The notes: generated by a model not told the origin, from the letters alone. A DNA stretch of 64,000 nt from Antennarius striatus (GCF_040054535.1 NC_090787.1:14453001-14517000), one strand, 5' to 3'. Numbered from the stretch's first letter, positions 48,611-63,350 are shown. Program-made: numbers and translations.

Positions 48611-50400
48611 TAGTTTTAGGCTAATTAAAAAAACCAAAAACTTTTCATAGTCATTTCAGAAATGTTGTGAGGCATGGTGGAAATTATATTTCGACCCAGG
48701 CCAGTCCTGGGTGTCTGTGTAGACAGTGGTTAATTTTCAAACAAATATGAGCTGGGCCCAAAAAACAGTGAGGAGTGACTCTGGATCGTATGCATAGGAG
48801 AATGGACCCTATACAGTATTTACTGCTCCAGCACACTGTAAACCAAAATGTTACCTTCATTCAGCAGTGACGAAACGAAACATAACATCAAGCTGAGATA
48901 CAGCCGAAAAAGCCCAGAACAGGTGTGAGCTTTTTAAATTTAAGTGCTTGACTGTGTTAATGTAGAGACCACAATGACGCAGTCAACACTTAACAGTTAT
49001 TTCATTCCATAAACGTCACATTTTATCAACATTTGCAAACTGTATTTTAGTGAATCTGGTAGCCAGGCTTGTATTACTGTTTAAAGATAGTTGTGATTAA
49101 AAATAGTTCCAGTATTGCAGTTCATCTAGGGCCATAAACAAGTTACTGGTTTGATACTTAGTGTGGAAGTGGGGTTGTGGTTCAAGCTCAGTGACAGGAG
49201 AGAGAGTGAGTGAGTGGAGGAGTTTTGTGGAATGTGGCCAGATACTGTAGCTACCCCGGGCATTCCGTGTTGAACTGATTGCTCTCCTCCCTCATACTTC
49301 AGCATCCTGGATCTAAATGAACGCTGGAGACACGAGGGCAAATCTGGTAAAGCTGAAATTTTGTAGTTTGTGCAATTTATGTAGAATTAAGATCATCATC
49401 ACAGCTGCAGTGCACCCAGAAGAACCCACACATGGGAGCAGAGTGAACAGCAAATGTATGTTTGGGTTGAAAATAACTTATCAAACTCTATTTTGTTAAA
49501 TGTGCTAAAGCAAACACCAGTAAAAATTAACTTAATTAAGTGGGGAAAAAAACATGGTGAAAACCGTCTAACTTGTGGGCTTGTTTTGTTAAGTCTGTAT
49601 TATAGAGAACAATGCTGATTTCATTCTGATCACATGTAATAAAAGATTCCAGTGACACTTTTGCTGTTATTACACCCATGTAATTTTTGGAGCAAACTGA
49701 AGAAGGGACTTCTTAAGGTTAAGCTTGCCTGGGCAGAAGGGAAATTATATCAACATTCAAATGATAAAAAAAGCAGTTTCATAGCCTACTGTCATTCCAA
49801 TAATGGTGCAGAGGTTTTGCAAAGGAGAAAAATAATTTAGCCTGCAGACATTCTGCATTCTTAATGAGTCTTGTGCCCTGCAGTGGCGCTTGTTTCATTT
49901 ATTATGGGAAGAGTGTATCATTAGAAATTAAAAGAGTAGCATCAGACAGTTAAAACTGCTCTTAAATAAATCACCATGTTACTTCCCTGCTAACAGTAAT
50001 CACTGGCTTTGTGCCACACGCTAATGTTTCAGTTGTATGCATTTGGTTTGAATATGTTTTGTGTGCTTGCTATTTGGCTGCTTGTGGTATATTTATCATT
50101 AAATTAACAAATTATTATAATGATCGGTGTTGCTATTTGAGCTTCATCTTTGTACATGTATTATACAATATAAAGAAATATTACTTTTGGAGTTAGACTG
50201 CAATTCTTTGTTCAGTTATGTAATATCTTTGAGGTAGTGAAAGGTATGCACTGACTCCTTCTGGAACACGTCTTCTCAATCAGACTATTACATGGCTGCC
50301 TGCAGTAGAGCAAAGTTGTGAAACAGAGAGTCAAACAAACTATTATCTTGTCAAAGTATAGGCACACAAAGCCTGAGGGCACCCAACATCCTCAACATTT

Positions 50401-50836
50401 GAAGAAGAAGAAGAAGAAGATACACTTTATTGATCCCCTAGGGGAAATTACATTTGTCACTCAGGTGTTTGTTACATTTTTTGTGTTAGTTTTTCACACT
50501 ATGTATGTACAGGCCCCTGAAACAACCACAGCACACAAAGGGGCCTGTAATCATGCAGTTAGTATACAAACACAACACAACACAACATCAAGCTGTACAT
50601 TGGGAGGCAGAGTGACGGGCAGCAGCTTCCTGGAGTGCGCCCCAATAGAGCAGCTTGTAAGGGGGACGGCACCTTGCTCAAGGGTGCCTCGGCAGTGGCT
50701 GGGAGGTGAGCTGACGCCTCCCACCGTCAGCTCACACTCCGGAGATGTTCTGGCGGGAGCGGGAATCGATCCACCGATGGCTGGGCGATCTGTCTTCAAG
50801 ACCTCTGCTCTACCGCTGAGCCACTGCCGCCCCAGT
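50401..50836 (-). repeat. tRNA-derived SINE with (TTC)n tail, minus orientation
   Basis: In reverse complement the head reads ggcggcagtggctcagcggt followed by agagcag (A-box-like TGGCTCAGCGG). A B-box-like GGATCGATTCC follows about 40 nt later. The body ends with atttcccctaggggatcaat, aaagtgtatc and a TTC repeat. An open frame crosses it on the plus strand and has no coding meaning. The good boxes suggest a moderately young copy. Confidence 0.75.
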
Positions 50837-52112
50837 GATCGCGTTTATAAAAAGAGAGGTATTTTCTGGTTGCATTTGGACAAGTTTATAGAAATAGAAT
50901 TTCATCACAAGATGGAGAGACATGTTCACACGCAGCAGCGTTGAGATTTGCTTTTCTATTTGAAACAGGATGCATCATGAGACCCTGCATACTTCATTGT
51001 CAAAGTCTTCTCCATTGGAAACTTGACAATTTTTGTTGAACTTTCAGTGTTCTTGTTAATGTGACGAGGAGCCTTTACAACTAAGTAGGTTTTGGGCTAG
51101 GTCAAGGTAACTTCAGGGTCAGTTTTGAGTTTTTGTTGCTGCAACAGTGGTTCACACCTTGCCAGGATGCATCACTGTTGTAGCTAATGCAAAATGGCTA
51201 ACCAGGTTGGGAGCAGTTTATGCTGAAGATTGAGATGGCTGGGATTACAAGCAGCGTCATTATGGCATGAGGAATATTCTATGAGAGGATTGTGAGAGGA
51301 TCCCTTTGAAATGAAAGGGTGCTTAGGGACTGTCAAAACGACCTTGTATTTCTCGATGAACTTCTTTATAAATTCATCTTTATAACTTCATTTAAATTCA
51401 TCAAAACCTATGTTTTATTTTTTTTATAGGTTTTAATCTGAGGAACTGAAAAATGACTCCATGCATGACATGCATGCATGACTGATTTGCTTATGGAGGT
51501 GTATATATGAATACGTATGTAATCAATAATCTAATCGATACCAGGTGAGACAGAGCTGGAAACAACACTCATAACTTTTTTTCCTGCCTGACGTTATTTA
51601 CATAACAAACAGACTCTGAAGTTTGTCCTCTTGTGATCAATTTATTCAATCGACGATGGCTGAAGAATTACATTATTTCACGAATGCTATATGAAATAAC
51701 ACCGTCATCCTCGAGGTAAATGTTCTATCTAAAGAAATGCATTCATCTTTTAGTCGTAATTAACAGTACACCACTTAGTAGAGAATGCTTCCTAAGAAAG
51801 GAGGCACTAGCTGAAGGACAAACAGCTCCTTTCAGTCACTGGGAAACTTATAAAAGAATATATCATTATGTGATCAACGGTTAACTTAGCAACTTTTTTA
51901 ACTTCATTCTGTACATCTTAATATATATTAATCTGAATATTAATGTTCTCTGATTGATTACAAGTTTATTTCATAATACTCCTGTATCTGACTGTTCATT
52001 GAGGAAGAAAATCTCCAAGGGCCAATCTACAGTATATTGAACCAAATTACTAGTTTTGCTGGACGATAACTTTCTTTAGATGGAAGATAATATATAAATA
52101 TAATCACTTGAC

Positions 52113-52424
52113 TCTGAAACTTTTTGACTAGTGAGCCACACAAAGTTCTAAAATTTGACATATGGGCCGGCTGAGGAGCAGATTGATGGAGTATTTATTT
52201 GTAGTAATGCAAATGACATGTTAAAATGATTTTATAAAAGGTTGTGGCCTTTAACAGGCAGCAAAGCACACATAGTCAAGGTTTAGTGTAGAAATTATTT
52301 TAAAAAGGCATTTAACTCATTAAAATTAATTATATAGTTTTAAAAAGTTTTGTGGGCTGGATTACAAAGACTAACGGGCCGGGTATGGCCCGTTGGCCAT
52401 AGTTTGCCCATGCCTGGTCTAGAC
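52113..52424. mobile_element. hAT-like MITE, 5' end incomplete
   Basis: The right end reads gggccgggtatggcccgttg, then gccatagtttgcccatgcctg, the complement of the common fish hAT-type terminus caggggtgggcaaact...ggcccg. The left part contains the matching internal block gactagtgagccacacaaag, but the outermost terminal repeat is missing. No transposase frame. Confidence 0.5.
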
Positions 52425-53329
52425 CATACTCCATTTTACAGATATCAATCATTCCATGATTGAGCATTTACAGATAAGCCTCCTCAAAAGGTTTGTGATC
52501 AGTTCACAGTTCATCCTAACCAATGTCAGAATATTGATTAACAAATATTTATTCATAAATCAAAATTAATCTGGTCACAGTAAAGCCAAGGATAGAAACT
52601 ATGCTTCTTCATGTTTTATTTTTTGTTTTATATGGAAGTCAGCCGAGGCAAGGCTGCAGAGGGACATGGCCGCGGGAGTCGTGTGCTGATTGACATACTC
52701 TTATTGACACACTTGAAGTGGATACTGTACTGAGAAAGCATTGCTAAATGTGGTGCCGAAGTGCTATCTCCAGATCAAGTGGAGGAACAGAGTACTGTAT
52801 CTTCATGACAAGATTACAACAGAATAATGACTGAATTCTGTGTAGAAGACATCAAATAAACTGAAATATTAATGTGAGAACAATTTTTGAAAGTCCGATG
52901 CATGCTGGCAAAATTTATTACAGCAGGTAGGTAAAAGTAAGAAATAGAGAGTAAATGTTGGCACAAAATGTTCTATTCTATAGAGTTAATGAGTCCAATA
53001 AGCCTTTAAAGACCTGCTCCTATCTGTATTATTGATGAGACAAAGATAGGTCTACCATGCTGTTAACAAGAAATGCCACCTGTCACTGTTTCCTGGAGCT
53101 AAACCCAGAAACTAGTGGATAGATTGAAACAAATAACTTCTCTTTCATTTTTTAGACCCATTTTGGTGAAATGAAGATAGGTCTTGCCTTTATTTCATTG
53201 ACTGATGAGAAGAATGAATGCATATGCATATTTTAAGTATGTATCTCATATTTTTTCTTCCAGCCTTTTATCATAAATTGCATTCAAGGATATTTCCATT
53301 ACTATGGAATTCATAATAACACAAGAAAC

Positions 53330-53648
53330 TGTCACAGTCCCATTTCCAGTTTTACCTCCAATGCTCTGTTTCCTGAATTCACTCCCACTCAATCCACTCA
53401 TTCCTGTCACATGTGTTTCTGCAGCCTCCTGCTTTCCGTCTCCAATCAGGCTCCATCCTACTTAAGCTCTGCTCAGACCTCAGTTCACTGCCAGACTGTC
53501 AGAAACTCATCCTGCTCTTCAGGTTTCTTGGATTTACTTTTGATTTTGCTGTTTCCTGGATTTTGCTTGATCTTTTATGTTTGTTATATTAAACTCTGAA
53601 TATGGGCTTCTACTGTTTTCCACATGGGTCCTAACCACACTCGTGACA
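53330..53648 (+). mobile_element. Solo LTR (319 bp) with GAAAC target duplication
   Basis: The element starts TGTCACAG and ends CGTGACA, giving TG...CA ends with a 6-bp inverted terminus. The 5-bp sequence gaaac flanks it exactly (53325-53329 and 53649-53653). It carries a TATA-less upstream part (cttaagctctgctcag) and an ATTAAA polyadenylation-like signal in the 3' third. The layout resembles fish Ty3/gypsy LTRs. No internal gag/pol lies next to it, so it is a recombination product. Orientation is inferred from the polyadenylation signal. Confidence 0.7.
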
Positions 53649-56600
53649 GAAACGACGTCCTGATAGGTGGATTTTTTTTTTATGGCTAAATCCTTTTGTG
53701 GTCATTTCAAGATGCAAATTTTCCAACTGTCAGTGTGTCTTTAGCAAAATGTAAAAAGCTCTTTTTTGTTGTACTAAAATGTTCTAAAGATTCTCTCATA
53801 CTTTAACCATTACTAAATACTTATTCTTTGCCAAGATATTCTTTCCACTTGAGTAGAATGCTATATAAAGATGGTGATTTAACAACAGCGCAGGTACTCC
53901 TTGACCTGGTGCAATTTTATGTTGAAACATGTGGTTTAGTAAGTATTGATCTACAGATTCTTTTCACATTTTTTGAAATGGTTGAGAATCTATGCTTGAC
54001 AGTTTGCAGAAGTACAAAAAGCTTGACAACATAAAGCGTATTCTGTGGCATTTATCTAGTTTGTTACTTGATGCAAACAGCAAACCAATCTTGCTACATT
54101 TTGGGGCTAAATCACACAGTGCGGGATTCAGAAGACTAACCTTTATTTCTTCATTAGTGAGGACTGTTTAACAAACACAAATCAAACACAAATGTCGGAT
54201 GCTATTGCTGTTATGACATTACTACTAATACCGAGGGTGATATTGTATTATAAGATTTCACTGCATCTTATTGAGAATAATACTATAATATGAGTCTGAT
54301 ACAGATGAAAACAGTTACCTTCATATAAATGTCCCTATAAAGCCACCATGTATCCTTGCTAAGCCATCCAGGTCTATAATGAATTTGATATAATGATTAA
54401 GCAGGATTTCTTATGTGCTGCTTTGGTTCCTGCCCTCCAAACCGACAAACCCTGGAATGTTCGGTCTCTCCCGGTGTAGGGTTGTGTATACTGGTTCACA
54501 CATGAGGTGTGTGTTGTAATGCTTGAGAGCGATCCTCTCTTTTCTGTGTTGAGCCTGTTGTGACAAGTTTGTGGCTTGTTCTACACTGCTTCATTTCATT
54601 TAGTGTACACTTTGATTGGGATTCTGCGCAGCATTTCTTTCCCCCATCTTTCCCCAGAAGATTTAGCCCTCACTTTATTTTAATAACCTAAAGCTGACTC
54701 CAAAAAAACAAAAGGCAAAAAAAAAGCTAAACAAACAAGCATGAAGTATTCCCACATGTTGAAGGAAGCTGGATGGGCGGAATGGGTATAAAGTTTTTAA
54801 AAAGTTTTTTCAAGAATGGGTACAAGGTTTTTTAAAGTTTTAAGTTAGGTTAATAGCAATTCTAGTTCTTTACACATCTCAGTGTAATTAACTATAAAAG
54901 TACATTTTCAAAATAGAAGACAAAGTCAATTAATAATTTATGTTAATTGAAAGGATAACTGGGAGATTGTCTTCATCATCTCATAATTGTATTTTTATTT
55001 TATTTATTTGGAATGTATTTGTTTGTGTCTGTTATTACTCAATCATTAACACTCATTAATAGCTATTTATTTTGACAGTAATTGATTTGAAAACACACAT
55101 GCACACAAGACAAACCACCTGCATAATGGCAAATGCACACTCCACTTACTTTAAGATTGTCTTGCATCATTTTTATCTTATTACATTTTCTGTTACCGGC
55201 ACTATGTGACTTTTTAATTGCACAAATAATGAAGTGGAGCATGCATGCATGCTGTTGCAAATGCTTGATGTTGATTTAAGCTTCTCTCAAATGTGAGTGT
55301 AATTTTTCTCACAAACAAATTCATCTTCTTGGAGAAAAAGCTGAACATTTAGAAACGTTCAGTATATTCAACTGACATGACACCAAGAACCCTGATGTAC
55401 ACTGAGAAAAGGTTAACTGGAAGGATAAGGGACACATGAGATTTGAATCTAGCGTGTGGGCAGCCAAGGAGGATGTGAGGCCCCCAGCCGTCAGTAGCTC
55501 GGTGCTAGGATGACAGCTTTTTGTGTAGCTCAGCACTGGCTAATCCATCTTCTCAAGTCTCATCTTTTTCTCAGACTACATGGAGTTCAAAGAATCAAAT
55601 GCTCAGTCCGACTGATTCAGTTCTCCAAGCACCAGAGGCAAAATTAGACAAATTTACATTGAACTTTTTTTGATGTATGAGCCTCACACCCTACAACTCA
55701 CCAAATATTTCCCTAGGAGAGCGGTTGTCATTGAATTCATGAGAATCATGGATTTCTTCGCATTAATCTTACACCATCTGCATGAGTTTCCAGGCCTAGA
55801 ACTCATTTCATAATGTGTTTGAATATGTATAAAAAGCAACACAAGGTAAGATGTGGTGAAAGATGACCTATAGCAGAGCATCACTCATGTCCTCCATGCC
55901 GCAGCCTACATAGAGACAGATGCAATGTGCGCTGCTATAGCATTCAGATACACATCAAGGCATGAATCTCTATTTCACAACAATGTCCCCTAGGCAATAT
56001 TCAGGGAAAGCAATGGAGGCGTTTGAAAAGGTGGAGAGGAACGATGGCTGCACAGTGAAAGCTGCGTCCTTGAGTTAGACAGGGTTACAGCCTCCCATTG
56101 CTAATTACCACATTGAGAACATGCTGGTGTATTTGACACCTCTCTCTGTAAAATGCTGAAATATCAACCCTTTCCGATGGTAAAAAAATAAATAAAAATA
56201 CAGCTATTGTCAAAATGCTGGAAAATTCATAAGTAAGGCTGCAAAACAAATCTTTTTAATAAGATTTTGTCTAGATCCATTTTTATTTGCATTTCACCAG
56301 AAGGATTAATGTGTTTTGCTTGCTGCCTCCTTGAAAGCAGACTCATATAGACTACTAGTAATTAACAAAATGGAATAAATGTTAAGAGAATGTTTCCCCT
56401 CAAATTGCTGCTTTATTCATGTTCATATCAATGAGGCTAAAGCGTGACTAATGGTTTTAATGTTGTGTTTCATTACTTTTGAATAATTCAGCATTTGGGA
56501 GTGACATAAAAAGATTAATACTACACTTCCATCTGTCAAGGAAAGCAAAGACTATAGCTAGTCACTGATTAGTTTTCGCTTAGCTCGAAGACTAAAATCA

Positions 56601-59600
56601 GAGAAAGTTTTTGCATTGTGCTATCTGAAAATGGAGAGGAAAATCCCCAAATATGACCGGTTAAAGCTCATTATTTATCACTTTACCATTTCTAGTTTCA
56701 CCATTTTACTCATTCATAATAATTTAGCTAAACTAGAGCTGGAATCTGATGGTCTCATTTTTGTGTCATAGGATCACTGTTCTTAATTTACAGATGGACA
56801 TCCTGAATAGTTGAATACTGGGAAAAAAATAAAAGAGTAAGTTGAAGGTAACATTCACAAGTCAGGCCATCCTAAATGAAAAATTTCCCTTACAGCGCCA
56901 AAACCCTTCTCTCCTATCACATCTGTCCATTTAGAGGGGCCGACACTTACAAATCAAATATTGTATTTTTGTCTGATAATGGAGGAGATGAATGTCAGAC
57001 TGCAGCAGTACATTCATGCAAAGCATTGAATTAAATAAAGAAATATAAAGCACTCAGAGCACAGACCTTTACCGAGGCAGCTCAATTTCCCCATTATGTC
57101 ATTGCACTTTAAAGTCCCATGATAGTTTGGCCCTCATATAATATGACTCATTGACCATGAAAACTTATCCTCAGAATTATAAAAAACATTAGTATCATTT
57201 TAAGTTTAAAAGATATCCAAGAAAATAATATGTCACTAATGGCAACCGTCTTCAGAATCTGATGCTGCATTTCTGACATCTAATTGAGATCCTAATCTGA
57301 TGCGTGGACAATTTTGTGGAGATGTCCTTGTGTAATAATATATATAAATTATTGTTCTTAAGTTGAATTGTTCATAAGTCGTTATTTATTAAATATCAAT
57401 CTATAATCGCCCTTTGAGGTCACTTAAATGTCATTACTACTCGAAATACAAAAGTACTATTCCCTGAGACTTACCAGAAATAATAACAGGACATTAAAAA
57501 GAGACATAACTGAAACAAAATACTGCAGCACCATAATGTAACTTTTACATCTTTACCTCTGCTGAATGAATTTTATCCTCAGTGGTGTAGAGGCTTTAAT
57601 CCACTGAGGTACTCCACCGCACTTACATGAATGAGGAACTGATGCGCTTCCATGTAATCAAGAGTCTGACACAACGCTTTATGATTATTTCTATTACTCT
57701 ATTTCTCAGTTAACTCAACCAATAATTAACATCAAAACAACCGGCCAACATTGGTTCATATATCATTTGCTCCTACAGGGGACAACCTTGTCAATAATTT
57801 AAAAACAATTTTAAATAGCATGCATGTGGTGACAGAGTTTTCTTAGAGGTATTCTGTATAGTCTTCACTGCTGGCTTTAACTTTAAACATGATCTGATGT
57901 TTGCAAACGTTTCCCATGCACATAAATACATTGTGGGTTCTTTCTCTGCATGCTCAGAAGTTCACAGAGATTTGGATAAAAGGACGAAATGCTGGAGAAG
58001 ACGCACCCACAGGAAAGGTGAAAAGACATCATATAGTCCAAATGTTCACTTAATTTTAAATTTGCTGAATTATTTTGACATTACATGAAATCTTAATCTA
58101 CGGGGTGTTAATGTTATGCTGCTCGGCGTGGGTTGCAGCAAAAAGAGGAGCTACAGTAGTCGGATATAGCGGTGCGTCGTTTGTATCTACGAATATTCAT
58201 AAGTCAAATGCTCATATCTTGAGAATGACATAAATATATGCGTATATGTTATGTACGTAAAGCCTGGCATTCACCAGTATCTGCACGCTTTCTGAGGTTG
58301 AGCCAATCATAGCGTGTTATGTCATCTGCAAACCCAAGTGTGTTTCTGTGAGCCGAGCACATCTGTCACCTACAAGCTACCAAAATGAAAGAAGAGACAA
58401 ACCAGGATTACAACACAAACCGTGTGACCTCATTCTCTGCTCAGGGACACCAGCTCTCCACTAATGGAAAATATCTTATATATAGAACCCTTAAAACTTG
58501 AGAAAGGTGAAAAAGAGACTTGGTTTGATGCGATAAAATCTATGGTGACTTAAAAATAAAAAAAGGACAAACAAAACTATTGTTTATTGCTACTGTCATT
58601 TAACCACAGTTGCTACTTTTCCACACTTCGTAAATCTAACCACAGTGCACATGGGACTCAGGATGTGATGCATGGTTTTCCACAATCAGGCCTGTGGTTT
58701 ATACACACACCACCCTCAAATAACACCTCACAACCGGCATGTGGAAGAAGAAAGTTCCTTCTTTAAATCACTTCAGGATAAAAACCTTTGAATTGTTGAT
58801 TAAAGATGAGGAAATAAAGTTTAAAGGGATAAATCTGGCAGAGTGAACATTGCAACGTCGCCATGAAAAAAAATCTGCCTTTTACAATCTGACAATCAAA
58901 ATCATAGTTGACGGTTGGAATAATTTCTCTTCAAATGTCAGCTATACTTTCTGTAATGTTTCTTCCGTAAAGAGCGAAAAAGAAGTAAAGTAAAAGTAAT
59001 GATGCACAGCTTTGAGCCTCAGACCACAATAGGATGAGTGACAGCGTGAGCTAGATATCTGTGATTCTCTGTCTCTCTGCATCTTTCTCATGCCAAACCG
59101 AACCCCACAGCTTTCCTAAAGCTCCACTTTGCCACGAATTAAGCTCTAATGCGCCTCTTCTGTCTATTGATTTTTAGCCATGCATTTCCTGTCCTGCTTT
59201 GATGTCATTGTGGTGTCAGTGTATGGAAGATTCCAGATAAAATTATGGAGGGTTTTAGCTTTTAAGCCTGTTATTTCAGGAGATTATTTGGCCGCAGTTG
59301 AATTAACATTTTTATTCTCTTTTTGGCCAAAAAATGGATTATGTGACTCTGTTCTGCAGAGGCGATATCAAATGTCCATCGCTTACATGCAACTACCATG
59401 AACCCCCACTGCTGTGGAGGAGACCAATGCTGATTGGCTTGTGGAGAGTGAAATAAAACACATTCACCAGATGTAGGACAAAGAGATCATTATGTACAAT
59501 AGCTGAATATTCACTCATTTCCATGTCATTGAGTTTTTCTAAGCTCTGGTGTTCTTATTGCTTGTTGACTGAACTGACCCAAAATGTCCAGTTGTTCTGG

Positions 59601-60184
59601 CTCCCTGTTTGAGGTATTGGAAAAAATGAGTTTTATTTTCTTTTGATCCACAGGGACCCGATCACAGCTAGCTACGAAGGAGCTGAACTTGTGCAGGAAA
59701 ACAACCCCCGCCTGCACTCAGCAGAGTGGATGTGGTCCATTGGTCCCTCAGCAGAGCTCAATACAATCTGTACAGGAACAGAATGAGACACACTGCAAAG
59801 CGCTAAAATACAATACAAACAAAAGGCAGATTAATGGCCAGGATAATCACAACCCAGAGATTTGTCCCTGTTTGTGTTTGTATTTTCTGACTCAACAATT
59901 TCTACCCAGTGCTGAACTTTTCCCAAAGCCTGACACATGGCTTTAAAGAGCAGCTGTGCTTCAGATTCACATCTCATTAAAGCACCACTGAGCAGCATAA
60001 CGGCATTCAACGAAATTACATCAGTATAAAACCACTATTAATACCAAAACACCCTCCAAAAAAAGTTGAAGAGGAGTCAGAAAATGGGGAAGAAACTGTT
60101 AGTTTGTTCACCAGCAACCTGTTGTTTTTTATTTGTTTAAGTAATTACTTGCAATTAATGTAGTTAATAACTACAAAAACACAT

Positions 60185-60300
60185 TTTTACATCCGTGGTG
60201 CACTGGCATCGCGCCCCCCCCCACGCTTTCACTCAGCTGGGATAGGCTCCAGTTCCCCGGGACCCGCCAAAGCAGATGAAGTGGCTGTGAAAATGAATGA
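60185..60300 (+). repeat. 3' fragment of the teleost tRNA-type SINE
   Basis: Contains gtggtgcactggcatcgcgcc, ctcagctgggataggctccag, ccccgggacccgcc, and a tail gaaaatgaatgagc. The 5' half is missing. Confidence 0.65.
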
Positions 60301-60427
60301 GCATTTTTACATTGAGCAGTATTAGCAATCACTTTGACTCATGTCACTGATCATCTTACATATGTAATCGAGCATTCACTGGGTGTTTATCTACCTGGTG
60401 CTAAACAAGTCGGAGAACCTAACCCTA

Positions 60428-60494
60428 ACGCACACAGCGTTATTTGCAGGTGGTCCTGGAACGTATTACCCGCGAGGAACGAGGGATCACTCTA
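60428..60494. repeat. Terminal fragment of a Tigger-like MITE
   Basis: The string gtggtcctggaacgtattac, then ccgcgaggaacgagggatcac, repeats the right-hand end of the 48283-48610 element in a better preserved form. Only the end is present. Confidence 0.5.
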
Positions 60495-61054
60495 TTCACA
60501 TTGAAATTCGGGACATTGTTGTTTTAGACATCAATTACATACAGATACTTTATACAAGTTGACTTAATGTGACTCTGTTACCTTACTTTGACATTTTCAG
60601 GCAAATGCATTCCATATTTTCCAAGCCAGGACAAAGGCAAAAAAAATTAATGCCCAATAACTCCACAATTCCATTTGGACACTTGTTCGGAAGTTGTGCA
60701 GTTCTGCTAACAAACCAACCAACAGAGAGACAGGTGAAATCAAAAAACTAAAAAGTACAAATAATCTTCAGTCACATAACGACATCAAGAATAGTCAGAA
60801 GGAAATATAGACATAAGTGTAATACTTAATAAATATGATCATTAAACTATATTTTGTAAGCTGAAGTTTAACAAGTGATTGATCTATTCTTTTGATCTGA
60901 TATAAACAAGAGCTACAGTAGAGCCATTAGTCATTTAATAGAAAATGAATCAGCAGCTCTTTTGATTAGCATCTGACTGTGCAGGTAATTTTTCAGACCA
61001 AAGTTTGAGTCTTTCAGCTGTAAAGATGTGTGGCTTTTCAGCAGCTGCATGTGA

Positions 61055-61170
61055 AAATCAAGTCAATTTTAATTATGTAGCCCAATATCACAAATCACTG
61101 TTCATCTCAAGGGGCTTTAAACTCAATACAGCATGCAACGCCCTCTGTCCTTGGACCTCATGTGATATAA
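61055..61170 (+). repeat. Fragment of a dispersed fish repeat (cccaatatcacaaatcac)
   Basis: The blocks tagcccaatatcacaaatca, ctcaaggggctttaaactc and acgccctctgtccttggacc match, from memory, a very common fish interspersed repeat (...ccctctgtccttagaccctc). Class unassigned. Confidence 0.55.
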
Positions 61171-63350
61171 TAATGAACACCTCTGAGATTGGACATGTGT
61201 GATTTTGTGTTAGTGAAGACGTAGCATTGTGCCATGCTTAAATATGATTACTCTGTCTCATCTGACCTTTATATATGATGATAATTTGCTTCAACCCAAA
61301 TATAAATGTAACAAATGGCAATGTCTCCTGAACAGATGGTTTTCTTTCACTTAAAACCCAATATTTACTGTTTTTTGTTATTCTTTTGATTAAAAAATGA
61401 CTTAGATGTATTAAATTAACATATTTTCATGTATACAGTTATCACGTTTCCTGTGTAAACCTTGAAGCAATATGAATGGAGTGCATTAAACTATAAGGAA
61501 CTCATAATAGCTGAATTTTCTGATGCTGGTTATTAAGAATGTCTTGATCCTGCAGAGATATTACTCCCATTAAATTAACTGTTTATCTACCAGGCTGCAG
61601 CGCTTCACTCTATGCTGCTACACCTCTAAAATGATGGTGCTCTCTGAATAATAGTGAGGGGCGAACAATGGTGGCATGTCTGAGCTGTACATTATGATTT
61701 TTAAGTAGTCAAAGGGCTGTGATGGTTATCAAGCATATTTTCCTTTCATTATAGCACCAACGACATATTAAACTTCATGGCCTCCTATGCCAAAGGGATG
61801 CTTAAGTACAACATATGTTATCACTGTTATGACTTTTGAAATGTGAGATCGTAAAGCCATCATGAGAAGAGAAATAGAGACTGAATCAGAAGACATTTTG
61901 TCTTAAAAACAAACAAACCACAGATTTTTTCAAAACTCGTACTGATTCTGGATACCAGGAAATATCCTCTTATTCTTGGCGTCAAATTAAAGATGTATGT
62001 TTTATTTTAATGTGCAGTAAAGTGTATTAATTATACATAGATCAAGCCTTTTAAATAAGAGCTGGAATCTTTTTGAAATATTTCTTTTACTGCATGTTGT
62101 GATTTCAGTTGGGATCGCTTTGAGCTTTAGATTTTTCATCTCTTCATTTTGTCTATTTTTTATGTGTTAGATATTTTTTTTAAATTAAAAGCTAAATGAA
62201 GAAACTATAATGAAGAAAAATGAAGACTTTGAGGAGAATATTAAGTGTAATAATATAGGGGAAATGGAAAACACCAAAGGAACAGAAAAACAATTTCCTT
62301 AACACAGTGGGTGGTTGATTCAATACAAGTGAACACAGTTCCTGCTTTCATATATAAAACAACAAAGTTTGAATAAAGTAGCAAAAAATGAGACACAAGT
62401 ATGCATCAACAAGCAGGTTAAGCCAGGTGACTTTGGTAAGACAACAATGCGATGGAGTTGGCTTTCAATGCAGGTGGAAAATTGTTCCAAAAATGTTAAG
62501 TAATTATTAAATGGATTGCCAATAGATTTATCAAACTTATTAATAGATGAGGAAATGACACTTAGAGACTTTAGTGATGAATGATCAATGACTATCAGAA
62601 AGAATATTTTTCTCCTGTTTATCAACCTGCTAATTAGTGTTAGTGAACATGGTAAAAATGTTCTCACTTTTTTGTCCTAGTGAACATGAGATCAGCAGAA
62701 TTTACTGTACCTTAAATGTGAAAAGAACAACAAGCCTCTTAAAATGAATACAGCTGTTGGAGCTACTGTGACTAACAACATAATTTCTTTAAGTAGTAGA
62801 ACAGTGTAATTTTCTGTAGGCTGATTGAGATGGAATCAGTGGCAGAGAAATAAGTACTACGTCTAACAAATGTGTCTAACAAGTCTTTACTTGTAAACGG
62901 GGATATTTTACCATTATGAGGAACCATTTGACAGTACACTAAAGATTTTCTACACAGCTCAAAAAGATCTGTGATATGAGATTTCTTTACAATCAGCAGT
63001 TGAATTTAACAATATTCTGCAATCAAGCTAAAATCCTAAAACTGTCATGCTTTTTGCTTTCAGACAACAAATAAATCACAACACAGCCTGCTTGGAAGAA
63101 GTCTGAGTCCAACCTTTTTATGCTTTTGGAAATGTACCAGGGGTTATCTTACCTGAATCCAACAGGTTAGGTGTGAAACCTTCACCTTAGTGTTGGTGTC
63201 TGCACAATATAAAGGAGTTACATAACGCCAATTGCGTTTATTTCTTTTCCTCCTGCCATGCTAGAGGCTCAGAACTTCAAAATATTGATGCAGTCAGAGT
63301 CATAAAGAAATTAAATCAATTTTTTGAAGTGTAGAAGTACATCTGTGTAG

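Noticed and set aside
50318..50944. 208-codon plus-strand frame, the longest on plus after the microsatellites
   Set aside because: It runs through a reverse-oriented tRNA-type SINE and its GAA repeat; the product is repeat translation.
55000..58000. Possible deeply conserved enhancers in this low-repeat part of hs6st3 intron 1
   Set aside because: The impression rests only on the lack of repeats; without an alignment no element can be supported.
62320..62667. 115-codon minus-strand frame with hydrophobic parts
   Set aside because: No recognisable domain, no promoter or splice context, AT-rich intron; most likely chance.
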